NCBI RefSeq assembly: GCF_014207255.1
Contig: NZ_JACHCZ010000003.1
Coordinates: 306,803-370,802, forward strand
Direction: 5' to 3'
Origin: Pseudomonas sp. JAI120
GTDB lineage: Bacteria; Pseudomonadota; Gammaproteobacteria; Pseudomonadales; Pseudomonadaceae
DNA length: 64,000 nucleotides
Below are positions 17,581 through 25,374 of this stretch, in pieces. The notes beneath the pieces were generated by a model. That model was not told the origin of the DNA. It ran no database searches and saw only the letters and a list, made by a program, of their open reading frames with translations. Position 1 is the first letter of the stretch; each line of letters begins with the position of its first letter. The position numbers and the translations under genes are program-made.

Positions 17581-18507
17581 TTATTTCTGCTTTTCGAAAC
17601 GATAGAACAGGTTTGGCTCACTGACCACGTAGAGCGTGCCGTCCTCATCCATCGTTACCCCTTCAGCACGGGGGATGGTGTTCTTGAGGCCATTGAAGCC
17701 ACCGAGCAGGGTCATGAAGCTGACTTGTTCACCCTTCTCGTCCAACTCCAGCAACAAGTGCGAATCGGCCGACAGCACCAGCAGATGGCCGGTGCGCGGG
17801 TCGACGGCCAGGGCCGAGAGGTTGCGCATGTCCAACTCTTTACTGGCCAGTTTCTGCTTGCCGCCCTCGAGGGCCTGGCTACCATCGCTTTTCCAGGTGA
17901 ATAACGCCGGCGGGCGCTCTTCGCCGAGGATCAACTGCTGGTTGCGCCTGTCCCAGGCCACGGCTTCGAAGGCTTTGTTCTGGTCTTTTGACGGACCGAG
18001 GTCGTAGTTGGGAAAGTCCGCCTTGTTCAATTGCTGGGTGGCGGCGTCGACCTTGACGATGGTCAGGCTGTGCTGGCGTTCGTCGACCACCGCCATCAGG
18101 CCATTTTCCATCACGGTCACGCCTTCCGGGTTGTCCCAGCCATTGAGCGGCATCTTGCGCAGAACATCGCCCTGCAGGCTCAGTTCGACGAGGAAGGGAT
18201 TCTTGCCCATCACGGAAAACAGGGTTTTGGTCTGCGGGTTGTAGGAGATGTCCGATGCCTCATCCTTCTCCATACCCGGCAACAACTTGGCGTCGATGAC
18301 GACGTGATAGTCAGGCAACCACACACTTTCGCTGCGCTCGGCGGGAGTTTCAAAGCCCTCCAACACCCACAGCACGCCGCGATCGTCCCAATGCATGGCC
18401 CAGGAAAGGCCATAGACGATCACCCCCGCCAGAAACAGCCAGGAATACCAGCGCAGGGCAAAACGAGAACGCGGCTTGGGTGTGGCGGAAGGCAGGGACA
18501 CGGCCAT
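17581..18507 (-). CDS. SdiA-regulated-domain protein (membrane-anchored beta-propeller), copy 2
   Basis: 308-residue paralogue of the downstream gene, with the same plan: a cytoplasmic basic N-terminus, one membrane helix (YSWLFLAGVIVYGLSWAM), propeller-type repeats (ISYNPQTKTLF, VAWDRRNQQLI, LAVDPRTGHLL) and the C-terminal EGVTMDDEGTLYVVSEPNLFY. The start MAVSLPSATP was chosen because upstream codons cover non-coding sequence and a REP element; a GGAA site precedes it. The two copies share many positions but are clearly diverged, so the duplication is old. Confidence 0.83.
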   Translation of the reverse strand: MAVSLPSATPKPRSRFALRWYSWLFLAGVIVYGLSWAMHWDDRGVLWVLEGFETPAERSESVWLPDYHVVIDAKLLPGMEKDEASDISYNPQTKTLFSVMGKNPFLVELSLQGDVLRKMPLNGWDNPEGVTVMENGLMAVVDERQHSLTIVKVDAATQQLNKADFPNYDLGPSKDQNKAFEAVAWDRRNQQLILGEERPPALFTWKSDGSQALEGGKQKLASKELDMRNLSALAVDPRTGHLLVLSADSHLLLELDEKGEQVSFMTLLGGFNGLKNTIPRAEGVTMDEDGTLYVVSEPNLFYRFEKQK

Positions 18508-18640
18508 TGGGTGCTTTTTCCGGAAAGTCAGCGGTAGGTGATAGCACAGGATCAACGGACCCGCGCGCTGGAGGCTGAGGATTATCCGGATGGCGTGTGA
18601 AAAAAATGCAAAAGCCGATGCATGAGATGGACTCGGACCC

Positions 18641-18670
18641 AATGTGGGAGGGGACTTGCCCCCTCCCACA
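18641..18670. repeat. Short REP palindrome
   Basis: AATGTGGGAGGGG and CCCCCTCCCACA arms around a 4-5 base loop form a compact hairpin just after the stop of the FAH-family gene. Confidence 0.8.
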
Positions 18671-18678
18671 CCAGGTGC

Positions 18679-19344
18679 TTAGCGAACGCTGCTTTCGAAG
18701 CGGTTTACGCCGGTCAATTCCAACACCAGGTCATCACCCACATTCAACGGGCCCACGCCGGCCGGGGTACCGGTGAGGATCACGTCGCCGGCCTGCAGCG
18801 AGAAGCAACCGGCCATGTACTGGATCATCGGTACGATCGGGTTGAGCATGCTCGCGCTGTTGCCGTCCTGACGCACTTCGCCGTTGATGGTCAGGCGAAT
18901 GCCAATGTCGGTCACGTCCACGAAGGTGCTGCCGACCACGAACGGCGCAAGCACCGCCGCGCCATCGAAGGACTTGGCGATTTCCCATGGCAGGCCCTTG
19001 GCTTTCAGTTCGGATTGCTTATCGCGCAGGGTCAGATCCAGGGCCGGGGCGAAGCCGGAGATGGCATCCAGCACTTCTTCACGGCTGGGCTTGTTCGACA
19101 GCGGTTTGCCGATCAGCACCGCGATTTCCGCCTCGTAGTGCACCGAACCACGCTCGGTCGGAATGCTGAAACCGCCTTCCAGCGGGACGACGCAACTGCC
19201 CGGCTTGATGAACAGCAACGGCTCGGTCGGCACCGGATTGTCCAGTTCCTTGGCATGTTCGGCGTAGTTACGCCCAATGCACACCACCTTACCCACGGGA
19301 AAGTGGATGTTGGTGCCGTCGACATACTTGTGCTGGTAGCTCAT
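18679..19344 (-). CDS. Fumarylacetoacetate hydrolase family protein
   Basis: 221-residue member of the FAH superfamily (acylpyruvase, oxaloacetate decarboxylase or 2-hydroxyhepta-diene-dioate isomerase group). Visible are the metal-binding carboxylates in HYEAEIAVLIGK, CIGRNYAEH near the N-terminus and ILTGTPAGVGP near the end. The exact reaction is not determined by sequence; acylpyruvate or oxaloacetate are the usual substrates of this small form. It sits 22 bp after the FAD-linked dehydrogenase gene, so the two are probably co-transcribed. Confidence 0.88.
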   Translation of the reverse strand: MSYQHKYVDGTNIHFPVGKVVCIGRNYAEHAKELDNPVPTEPLLFIKPGSCVVPLEGGFSIPTERGSVHYEAEIAVLIGKPLSNKPSREEVLDAISGFAPALDLTLRDKQSELKAKGLPWEIAKSFDGAAVLAPFVVGSTFVDVTDIGIRLTINGEVRQDGNSASMLNPIVPMIQYMAGCFSLQAGDVILTGTPAGVGPLNVGDDLVLELTGVNRFESSVR

Positions 19345-19366
19345 GAAACGACTCCTTCGGGGGCGG

Positions 19367-20761
19367 TTAAACAGCGAAGATCTTGCCAGGGTTCATGATC
19401 CCGTTCGGGTCGAACACCGCCTTCACTGCTTTCATGTATTCGATCTCAACCGGCGAGCGGCTGTAGGTCAGGTAATCACGCTTGGTCATGCCCACGCCGT
19501 GTTCGGCGGAGATCGAACCGTTGTACTTCTGAACGGTTTCGAACACCCACTTGTTCACGGTGGCGCACTTGGCGAAGAACTCATCCTTGCTCAGGTTTTC
19601 CGGCTTGAGGATGTTCAGGTGCAGGTTGCCATCGCCGATATGGCCGAACCAGACAATTTCGAAGTCCGGGTAGTGTTCGCCGACGATCGTGTCAATTTCC
19701 TTCAAAAATGCTGGCACTTTCGAGACAGTGACCGAAATATCGTTCTTGTACGGCGTCCAGTGGGAAATGGTCTCGGAGATGTACTCGCGCAGTTTCCACA
19801 GGTTGTGCAACTGGGTTTCGCTCTGGCTCATCACGCCGTCCAGCACCCAGCCCTGCTCGACGCAGTGCTCGAAGGTTTCCAGGGCGTGGTTGGCGACTTC
19901 TTCGGTGGTGGCTTCGAATTCCAGCAGCGCGTAGAACGGGCACTCGGTTTCGAACGGCGCGGGCACGTCGCCGCGACCGAGGACTTTGGCCAGCGCCTTA
20001 TCGGAGAAGAACTCGAAGGCGGTCAGGTCCAGCTTGCTCTGGAAGGCGTGCAGCACCGGCATGATCGAGTCGAAATCGGTGGTGCCGAGCACCATCGCCG
20101 TGAGGTTTTTCGGCGCACGGTCCAGGCGCATGGTGGCTTCGACCACAAAGCCCAGGGTGCCTTCGGCGCCGATAAACAGTTGGCGCATGTCATAGCCGGT
20201 GGCGTTCTTGATCAGGTCGCGGTTCAGCTCCAGTACGTCACCCTTGCCGGTGACGACTTTCATGCCGGCCACCCAGTTGCGGGTCATGCCGTAGCGAATG
20301 ACCTTGATCCCGCCGGCATTGGTGCCGATATTGCCGCCAATCTGGCTGGAACCGGACGACGCGAAGTCCACCGGGTAGTACAGGCCTTTTTCTTCGGCGA
20401 CGTTCTGCAATTGTTTGGTGACCACGCCCGGCTGGCACACCGCGGTGCGGTCGGTGAGGTTCACGTCGAGGATCTGGTTCATATAGTCGAACGAAACGAC
20501 CACTTCGCCATTGGCCGCCACGGCAGCAGCCGACAGGCCGGTACGACCACCGGATGGCACCAGCGCCACCTTATGCTCATTGGCCCAACGGACAATGGCC
20601 TGCACCTGTTCGGTGGTCTTGGGGAACACGATGGCGGTCGGCGCGGGCGCGAAGTGCTTGGTCCAATCCTTGCCGTAAGCCTCCAGGGAGTCGGCGTCGG
20701 TCAGCACTTTGCCGGGCTCAACCAGGGTCTTTAGCTCATCAATCAGGGCAGGATGGGTCAT
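19367..20761 (-). CDS. FAD-binding oxidoreductase, D-2-hydroxyglutarate dehydrogenase type
   Basis: 464-residue flavoprotein of the VAO/GlcD family. The N-terminal FAD-binding domain shows PSGGRTGLSAA and GSSQIGGNIGTNAGG. The C-terminal FAD-oxidase domain has HIGDGNLHLNI and ISAEHGVGMTKRDYL. It is divergent from serA. In Pseudomonas, a D-2-hydroxyglutarate dehydrogenase in this position is reported to reoxidise the D-2-hydroxyglutarate made by SerA and so drive serine synthesis. The genome context supports that role. D-lactate dehydrogenase is the main alternative. The start MTHPALIDE fits the family better than an ATG ten codons upstream. Confidence 0.88.
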   Translation of the reverse strand: MTHPALIDELKTLVEPGKVLTDADSLEAYGKDWTKHFAPAPTAIVFPKTTEQVQAIVRWANEHKVALVPSGGRTGLSAAAVAANGEVVVSFDYMNQILDVNLTDRTAVCQPGVVTKQLQNVAEEKGLYYPVDFASSGSSQIGGNIGTNAGGIKVIRYGMTRNWVAGMKVVTGKGDVLELNRDLIKNATGYDMRQLFIGAEGTLGFVVEATMRLDRAPKNLTAMVLGTTDFDSIMPVLHAFQSKLDLTAFEFFSDKALAKVLGRGDVPAPFETECPFYALLEFEATTEEVANHALETFEHCVEQGWVLDGVMSQSETQLHNLWKLREYISETISHWTPYKNDISVTVSKVPAFLKEIDTIVGEHYPDFEIVWFGHIGDGNLHLNILKPENLSKDEFFAKCATVNKWVFETVQKYNGSISAEHGVGMTKRDYLTYSRSPVEIEYMKAVKAVFDPNGIMNPGKIFAV

Positions 20762-20836
20762 CGACAGAACTCTCGAACAATTCATGGTCATCCTGAGAAC
20801 GCTTCACGTCGCAGGAATAGGTGTTTAGCGGGGCGC

Positions 20837-20850
20837 GTATGCTAGCATAC
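20837..20850. promoter_or_regulatory. 14-bp perfect palindrome in the serA divergent promoter region
   Basis: GTATGCTAGCATAC lies in the 205-bp gap between the dehydrogenase gene and serA, 76 bp before the former and 117 bp before the latter. It reads TATGCT on both strands, so it could be overlapping -10 elements of divergent promoters or an operator. No regulator is identified. Confidence 0.45.
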
Positions 20851-20966
20851 CGCCCCCGCAGGACAGAGCCCAAGGGCGTTTCTGCGGTGACGGCTTTCCT
20901 GCCGTCCGGGTCAGCTTGCGCTGCTCGATTCCCTGCCATTTTTCTCCGGGATACAGGTTTACGCAG

Positions 20967-22196
20967 ATGAGCAAGACTTCTCTCGATAAGAGCAAGATCA
21001 AGTTCCTTCTTCTGGAAGGCGTCCACCCATCGGCCGTCGACGTACTGAAGGCCGCCGGGTACTCCAGCATTGAGTACATCACCAGTTCTCTGCCGGAAGC
21101 CCAGCTCAAGGAAAAGATCGCCGACGCGCACTTTATCGGCATTCGCTCCCGCACTCAGCTGACCGAAGAGATCTTCGACCACGCCAAGAAACTCGTGGCG
21201 GTCGGCTGTTTCTGCATCGGCACCAACCAGGTCGACCTCAACGCAGCGCGCGAGCGCGGCATTGCAGTGTTCAACGCGCCGTACTCCAACACCCGTTCCG
21301 TGGCGGAGCTGGTGCTGGCCGAGGCCATCCTGCTGCTGCGCGGTATCCCTGAGAAGAACGCCTCCTGCCACCGTGGCGGCTGGATCAAGAGCGCGGCCAA
21401 CTCCTTCGAAATCCGGGGCAAGAAGCTGGGTATCGTTGGTTACGGCTCGATCGGTACGCAACTGTCGGTACTGGCCGAAGGCCTGGGCATGCAGGTGTTC
21501 TTCTACGACACCCTGACCAAGCTGCCATTGGGCAACGCCACCCAGGTGTCGAGCCTGACCGAACTGCTGGGCATGTCCGACATCGTCACCCTGCACGTTC
21601 CGGAAACCGCTGAGACCCAGTGGATGATCGGCGAGAAGGAAATCCGCGCCATCAAGAAAGGCGGCATCCTGATCAATGCTGCACGCGGCACCGTGGTCGA
21701 GCTGGACGCCCTGGCCGACGCGATCAAGGACAAGCACCTGATCGGCGCCGCAATCGACGTGTTCCCGGTGGAGCCACGCTCCAACGACGACATCTTCGAA
21801 AGCCCGCTGCGTGGCCTGGACAACGTGATCCTGACCCCGCACATCGGCGGCTCCACCGCTGAAGCCCAGGCCAACATCGGCCTGGAAGTGTCGGAGAAGC
21901 TGGTCAAGTACAGCGACAACGGTACGTCGGTCTCGTCCGTCAACTTCCCGGAAGTAGCCCTGCCGGCTCACCCTGGCAAGCACCGTCTGCTGCACATCCA
22001 CCAGAACATTCCTGGCGTGATGATGGAGATCAACAAGGTCTTCGCGGAAAACGGCATCAACATCTCCGGTCAGTTCCTGCAGACCAACGAGAAGGTCGGC
22101 TACGTGGTGATCGACGTCGATGCCGAGTATTCGGACCTGGCGCAAGAGAAGCTGCAGCACATCAACGGCACTATCCGTAGCCGCGTGTTGTTCTAA
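20967..22196 (+). CDS. serA: D-3-phosphoglycerate dehydrogenase
   Basis: Catalyses the first step of serine synthesis, NAD-dependent oxidation of 3-phosphoglycerate. The 409 residues match the E. coli length. Visible are the NAD fold GIVGYGSIGTQL, the catalytic Arg in NAARGTVVE and the His in LTPHIGGSTAEAQ. A C-terminal ACT domain for serine feedback ends in INGTIRSRVLF. The ATG before SKTSLDKSKIKF is the family start. A strong terminator follows directly. Confidence 0.97.
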   Translation: MSKTSLDKSKIKFLLLEGVHPSAVDVLKAAGYSSIEYITSSLPEAQLKEKIADAHFIGIRSRTQLTEEIFDHAKKLVAVGCFCIGTNQVDLNAARERGIAVFNAPYSNTRSVAELVLAEAILLLRGIPEKNASCHRGGWIKSAANSFEIRGKKLGIVGYGSIGTQLSVLAEGLGMQVFFYDTLTKLPLGNATQVSSLTELLGMSDIVTLHVPETAETQWMIGEKEIRAIKKGGILINAARGTVVELDALADAIKDKHLIGAAIDVFPVEPRSNDDIFESPLRGLDNVILTPHIGGSTAEAQANIGLEVSEKLVKYSDNGTSVSSVNFPEVALPAHPGKHRLLHIHQNIPGVMMEINKVFAENGINISGQFLQTNEKVGYVVIDVDAEYSDLAQEKLQHINGTIRSRVLF

Positions 22197-22213
22197 CGCT
22201 GCAAACGCGGCAC

Positions 22214-22251
22214 AAAAAAATGGGAGGCCCGCAGGGGTCTCCCATTTTTTT
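22214..22251. terminator. Bidirectional intrinsic terminator
   Basis: A-tract, stem TGGGAG, GC-rich loop, stem CTCCCA, T-tract. It has a poly-T run on either strand, so it can end serA from the left and the convergent DUF4399 gene from the right. Confidence 0.93.
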
Positions 22252-22264
22252 GTCTGAACACATC

Positions 22265-22705
22265 TTACTTGACGTTAACCGTGATGACTTTCGAGGCTAC
22301 CGTCGGATCGAACTGCATGTGCAGCTTGTCGCCGGCCACCAGTTGCAGGGTGTGTTTGCCTGGGGTGAGGGTCAACTCGGTCTCGGTCTGGGCCTTCCCG
22401 TAGTGAATCACGGTGTCGGTAGCCGGGATCGGTACGCTGGCGTCAGGCAGCGCTTTCTGGTCGATCAGCAGGTGGTGGTGGCCGGTGCCTGCGGTTTGGT
22501 CAGTGGCCGGGGCCAGCTTCAGGCCTTCCATGCCGAATTTGACGGTGAAGGTTTTATCGACGGTGGCACCGTCTTTTGGCGAGACGATAAACACTTTGGC
22601 GCCTTCGGGTGGAGCGCTGCGCGGGATGCCGTCGGCGGCGGTCGCCAACATCGAGGCACCCAGCAACAGGCTGGCAATCGTTGCACGGGACAATAGGGCT
22701 TTCAT
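22265..22705 (-). CDS. DUF4399 secreted protein
   Basis: 146-residue protein with a clear signal peptide (MKALLSRATIASLLLGASMLATAADG). The conserved core contains VFIVSPKDGA and GTGHHHLLID, the DUF4399 hallmark. The histidine cluster might bind metal, but this is untested. Function unknown. The start was chosen at the signal peptide methionine; an upstream in-frame extension has no such sequence. It is convergent with serA and divergent from the short binding protein gene. Confidence 0.82.
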   Translation of the reverse strand: MKALLSRATIASLLLGASMLATAADGIPRSAPPEGAKVFIVSPKDGATVDKTFTVKFGMEGLKLAPATDQTAGTGHHHLLIDQKALPDASVPIPATDTVIHYGKAQTETELTLTPGKHTLQLVAGDKLHMQFDPTVASKVITVNVK

Positions 22706-22839
22706 TCGCTTCTCCAGTTTTTCTGTGAAATCTGTAGGGTTTCGACAACTTCGCGATAAATTGCTGTCCAAGGCACTCACCACCATAGCAAAGCGATGCT
22801 GAACGGCGCCTCGCACATTCGAATTTTCTAGGAGTGACC

Positions 22840-23364
22840 ATGCGCTTTTCGCCTGGCCTGTTACTTTTGCTACCCCTTCTGAGCCCCCTGGCTCACGCCG
22901 AACTGATCGACGATGTAAATGATCGCGGCGAACTGCGCATCGCCCTTGAAGCCAAGACCCCGCCCTACAACTTCAAGGAAGGCGACAAACTCACCGGCTT
23001 TGAAGTCGAGCTGGGTGAACTGCTGGCAAAAGAAATGGACGTGCGCCCCTCATTTATCACCACCGATGACGCCGATATGCTGCCAGGGGTCTCAACCGGC
23101 AAATACGATGTGGCCATCAACCATATCGCTATGACTGCCGAGCTTAAGGATCGTTTCGATTTCAGCGAGGCTTATCACGAGAAGCCTGAGTTGGCGATCC
23201 CGTTCCAGAAGGGCAACCCGGCCTTCAAGACGAGCTTGGACGGGGCACTGAAGCGGGTGAAGGACGATGGCCGATTAAAGGCGCTGTCGCAGAAGTGGTT
23301 CGAGGGCGACGCCCCTACAGGCGCGCCAACGCCTGTGCCGCCTCAGGCAACTCCAGCTCACTGA
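22840..23364 (+). CDS. Shortened SBP-family-3 periplasmic binding protein
   Basis: 174-residue secreted protein with signal peptide (LLLLLPLLSPLAHA) and the N-lobe of amino-acid ABC binding proteins (GELRIALEAKTPPYNF, GFEVELGELLAKEM, KYDVAINHIAMTAE). It then jumps from DFSEAYHEKPELAIPF to the C-terminal helix (ALKRVKDDGRLKALSQKWF). Family members are usually ~250-270 residues, so some 80-90 residues of the second lobe appear missing while the frame is kept. No permease or ATPase gene is adjacent. The last ~16 codons overlap the convergent DUF523 gene. The ATG six bases after a GTG is preferred because GGAG is correctly spaced from it. Confidence 0.75.
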   Translation: MRFSPGLLLLLPLLSPLAHAELIDDVNDRGELRIALEAKTPPYNFKEGDKLTGFEVELGELLAKEMDVRPSFITTDDADMLPGVSTGKYDVAINHIAMTAELKDRFDFSEAYHEKPELAIPFQKGNPAFKTSLDGALKRVKDDGRLKALSQKWFEGDAPTGAPTPVPPQATPAH

Positions 23365-23797
23365 ACACCTGCACGCCATGGCGCTTGAGCAGCGCCGCCG
23401 TTACACCCTCGCCACTGACCTTTACACCGGTGAAGGTACCGTCATAGGTCAGCAGGTTGCCGCAGGACGGGCTATTGGCCTTGAGGATGGCGATACGGAT
23501 GTTATGGCGCTGCACCAACGCCAGAGCTTGGCGGGCGCCGTCGAGGAAGGCGGCGCTGAAGTCTTCGCCCTCGGCAGTCAGCACTCGGGCGCGGCCTTCC
23601 CACACATCGATGCCCTGCCCGCCCGGAATCTCGGCAGAGGGCCTGGGCGTCGGCAAACCGCCCGACACTTCCGGGCAGATCGCAACCACACGACCTTCAG
23701 CCTGCCACGCCGCCAACGGGTCGAACGGCCCGCTGGCCCCGCCGTCGTAGCGCACCTTGTGGCCGAGCAGGCAGCGGCTGATCAGAATCTTTTGCAT
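23315..23797 (-). CDS. DUF523-family protein
   Basis: 160-residue protein beginning MQKILISRCLLGHKVRYDG with conserved cysteines at C9, CPEVSGGLPTPR and NSPSCG, the pattern of the DUF523 (YbbK-like) family. The cysteines may hold a metal or cluster; the role is unknown. It starts two bases after the stop of the 2OG oxygenase gene, so translation is probably coupled. Its 3' end overlaps the convergent binding-protein gene by 50 bp. Confidence 0.85.
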   Translation of the reverse strand: MQKILISRCLLGHKVRYDGGASGPFDPLAAWQAEGRVVAICPEVSGGLPTPRPSAEIPGGQGIDVWEGRARVLTAEGEDFSAAFLDGARQALALVQRHNIRIAILKANSPSCGNLLTYDGTFTGVKVSGEGVTAALLKRHGVQVFSELELPEAAQALARL

Positions 23798-23799
23798 GG

Positions 23800-24432
23800 T
23801 TAAAACGGCTCGTTGCCGCGCCGGCGAAACCACCCGGTGAGGGACAGGCGTTCGCGCGTGGCTGGCATGACTTCGTGGGGCACCTCGCCCGACAGGAACA
23901 CCACCAGGCTTCCGCCGGTGGGCACCACATCGTATTCGACGCCGTCCTTGAGGTACATGCGCAACTGGCCACCGTGCTCGGGCAGCCAGGCATCGTTCAA
24001 GTAGATCACCGCCGAGACCATGCGCCGGTCGTCGTCGCGAAAACGGTCGAGGTGCCTGAGGTAAAACGCGCCGGGCGGGTACATCGCGAAGTGGCTTTCG
24101 AAATCCTCCAGGCCGAGGAACAAACCACGGTTCATCGCCAGGCGCAGGCTGTCCATTACCGCCATATAGCTGTCGCAGACCGCCGCGTCGCCCTCCTCCA
24201 GCCACTGGATATGGTCGCCGCGAATGCCCTCGCGAATCTCTTGGGCCGGTCCGCGCCCCACCGCCGCAGGGGCTAATTCGCCCTCGGCCGCACGTTTACG
24301 GCACTCAGCCGCCAGTTCCAGGGTCAGAGCCTGGGGCAGGAAGCCGTTCTGCTGCGACCAGCCTTTTTCGGCCAGGTCATCAACGATGCGTTGCAGCAGG
24401 GGGTGATCGAGGGGTATTTGCATGGCGCGCAT
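23800..24432 (-). CDS. 2-oxoglutarate/Fe(II)-dependent prolyl-4-hydroxylase-type oxygenase
   Basis: ~210-residue oxygenase of the P4Hc/PiuC-like group. The Fe(II) ligands are visible as HLDRF (H and D) and a distal histidine in VPHEVMP, followed by the 2-oxoglutarate arginine region RERLSLTGWFRRR. It may hydroxylate a protein or small molecule; the substrate is unknown. Starts at 24432 (MRAMQIPLD) and 24423 (MQIPLD) are both possible, since no strong ribosome site is seen. It is coupled to the DUF523 gene downstream. Confidence 0.83.
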   Translation of the reverse strand: MRAMQIPLDHPLLQRIVDDLAEKGWSQQNGFLPQALTLELAAECRKRAAEGELAPAAVGRGPAQEIREGIRGDHIQWLEEGDAAVCDSYMAVMDSLRLAMNRGLFLGLEDFESHFAMYPPGAFYLRHLDRFRDDDRRMVSAVIYLNDAWLPEHGGQLRMYLKDGVEYDVVPTGGSLVVFLSGEVPHEVMPATRERLSLTGWFRRRGNEPF

Positions 24433-24563
24433 AGTATCCATACGCCTGTGAATCCGACAGAGCCGCCGAGCGTCTGAATACACTTTAGTCAGGTGACTGA
24501 TAGGACTTCTCGACAAATCCTACGCCCGACACGGACAATAGTGGCCGACTGACAGGAGTCCAT

Positions 24564-25316
24564 ATGCGTCGTTTGTTTTTTTCCTTGCTGATGTTCTGCG
24601 TTTTGCCCGCCTGGGCAGACGGCCATGACCAGTTGTACAAGGTCGCCGGCTGGGCCGAACAACGTGCGCACTTCAATGACGCCCTCAGTGCTGCCCAGCA
24701 ACGCTACCGCAATAGCCTGCCGCCGGCGGTGTACCAGGCGCTGGTGGACAACAGCAATAAACGCTTTGGCGCCCAGGCCATGGACCAACGTGCCGAGGCG
24801 CAACTGCGCAAGAACCTGGCGGACCCCAAGCCCGCCTTGGCGTTCTTCCAGTCGCCGCTGGGCCGCAAGATCGTCGCCGCCGAATTGCTGGCCACGCGCC
24901 GTGACCAACTGGCAAAAAATGCCCAGGGCCTGCCCAAGATCGAAGCCGACGCCACCCGCAGCCTGATCATCGGCCACCTGGCCCAGGCCCTGCCTGCCCG
25001 TGAAGCCGGGGCCGAAGTGAGCCTGGCGATTGCCGGTGTAGCCGCCGACAGCTTGAGCCAGATGATCCCCGGCCTGCTGGGTGGTGGTCAGGCTCAGGGC
25101 ATGTTGAATGGGCAGCGTGAGCGGCTGATGCAACAGATCGACAAGGACTTGAACAACACGTTGCTGTACGTCTATCGGGATTTGTCCGACCCCGAGCTGG
25201 AGGAGTTCGCGACGTTTGCGGAGTCGCCGGAGGGTAAGGCGTATTACCAGGCGGCGCTGGCAGCGATTCGTGCGGGGCTGGCGGTCGGCCAGAGCACTTC
25301 AAGCCTGACGCAGTAG
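24564..25316 (+). CDS. DUF2059-containing secreted protein
   Basis: 250-residue protein with a signal peptide (LFFSLLMFCVLPAWADG) and a helical body. The C-terminal part, with LYVYRDLSDPELEEFATFAESPEGKAYY, matches DUF2059, which also appears in rhizobial stress proteins. Probably periplasmic, function unknown. A CAGGAG site precedes the ATG. A REP-variant hairpin begins two bases after the stop. Confidence 0.82.
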   Translation: MRRLFFSLLMFCVLPAWADGHDQLYKVAGWAEQRAHFNDALSAAQQRYRNSLPPAVYQALVDNSNKRFGAQAMDQRAEAQLRKNLADPKPALAFFQSPLGRKIVAAELLATRRDQLAKNAQGLPKIEADATRSLIIGHLAQALPAREAGAEVSLAIAGVAADSLSQMIPGLLGGGQAQGMLNGQRERLMQQIDKDLNNTLLYVYRDLSDPELEEFATFAESPEGKAYYQAALAAIRAGLAVGQSTSSLTQ

Positions 25317-25318
25317 AA

Positions 25319-25366
25319 AATGTGGGAGGGGCGGTGCGACGATTCGACTTGCCTCCTCCCACATTT
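25319..25366. repeat. REP-variant hairpin with CGACGATTCGACT core
   Basis: Near-identical twin of the element at 16483-16530 (same GGTGCGACGATTCGACTTGC centre). Again it sits between convergent genes, here DUF2059 and an alpha/beta hydrolase. Confidence 0.85.
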
Positions 25367-25374
25367 GGATTGTG

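Noticed and set aside
20739..22160. 473-codon minus-strand frame opposite serA
   Set aside because: Antisense shadow of serA and its promoter region; no recognisable protein features.
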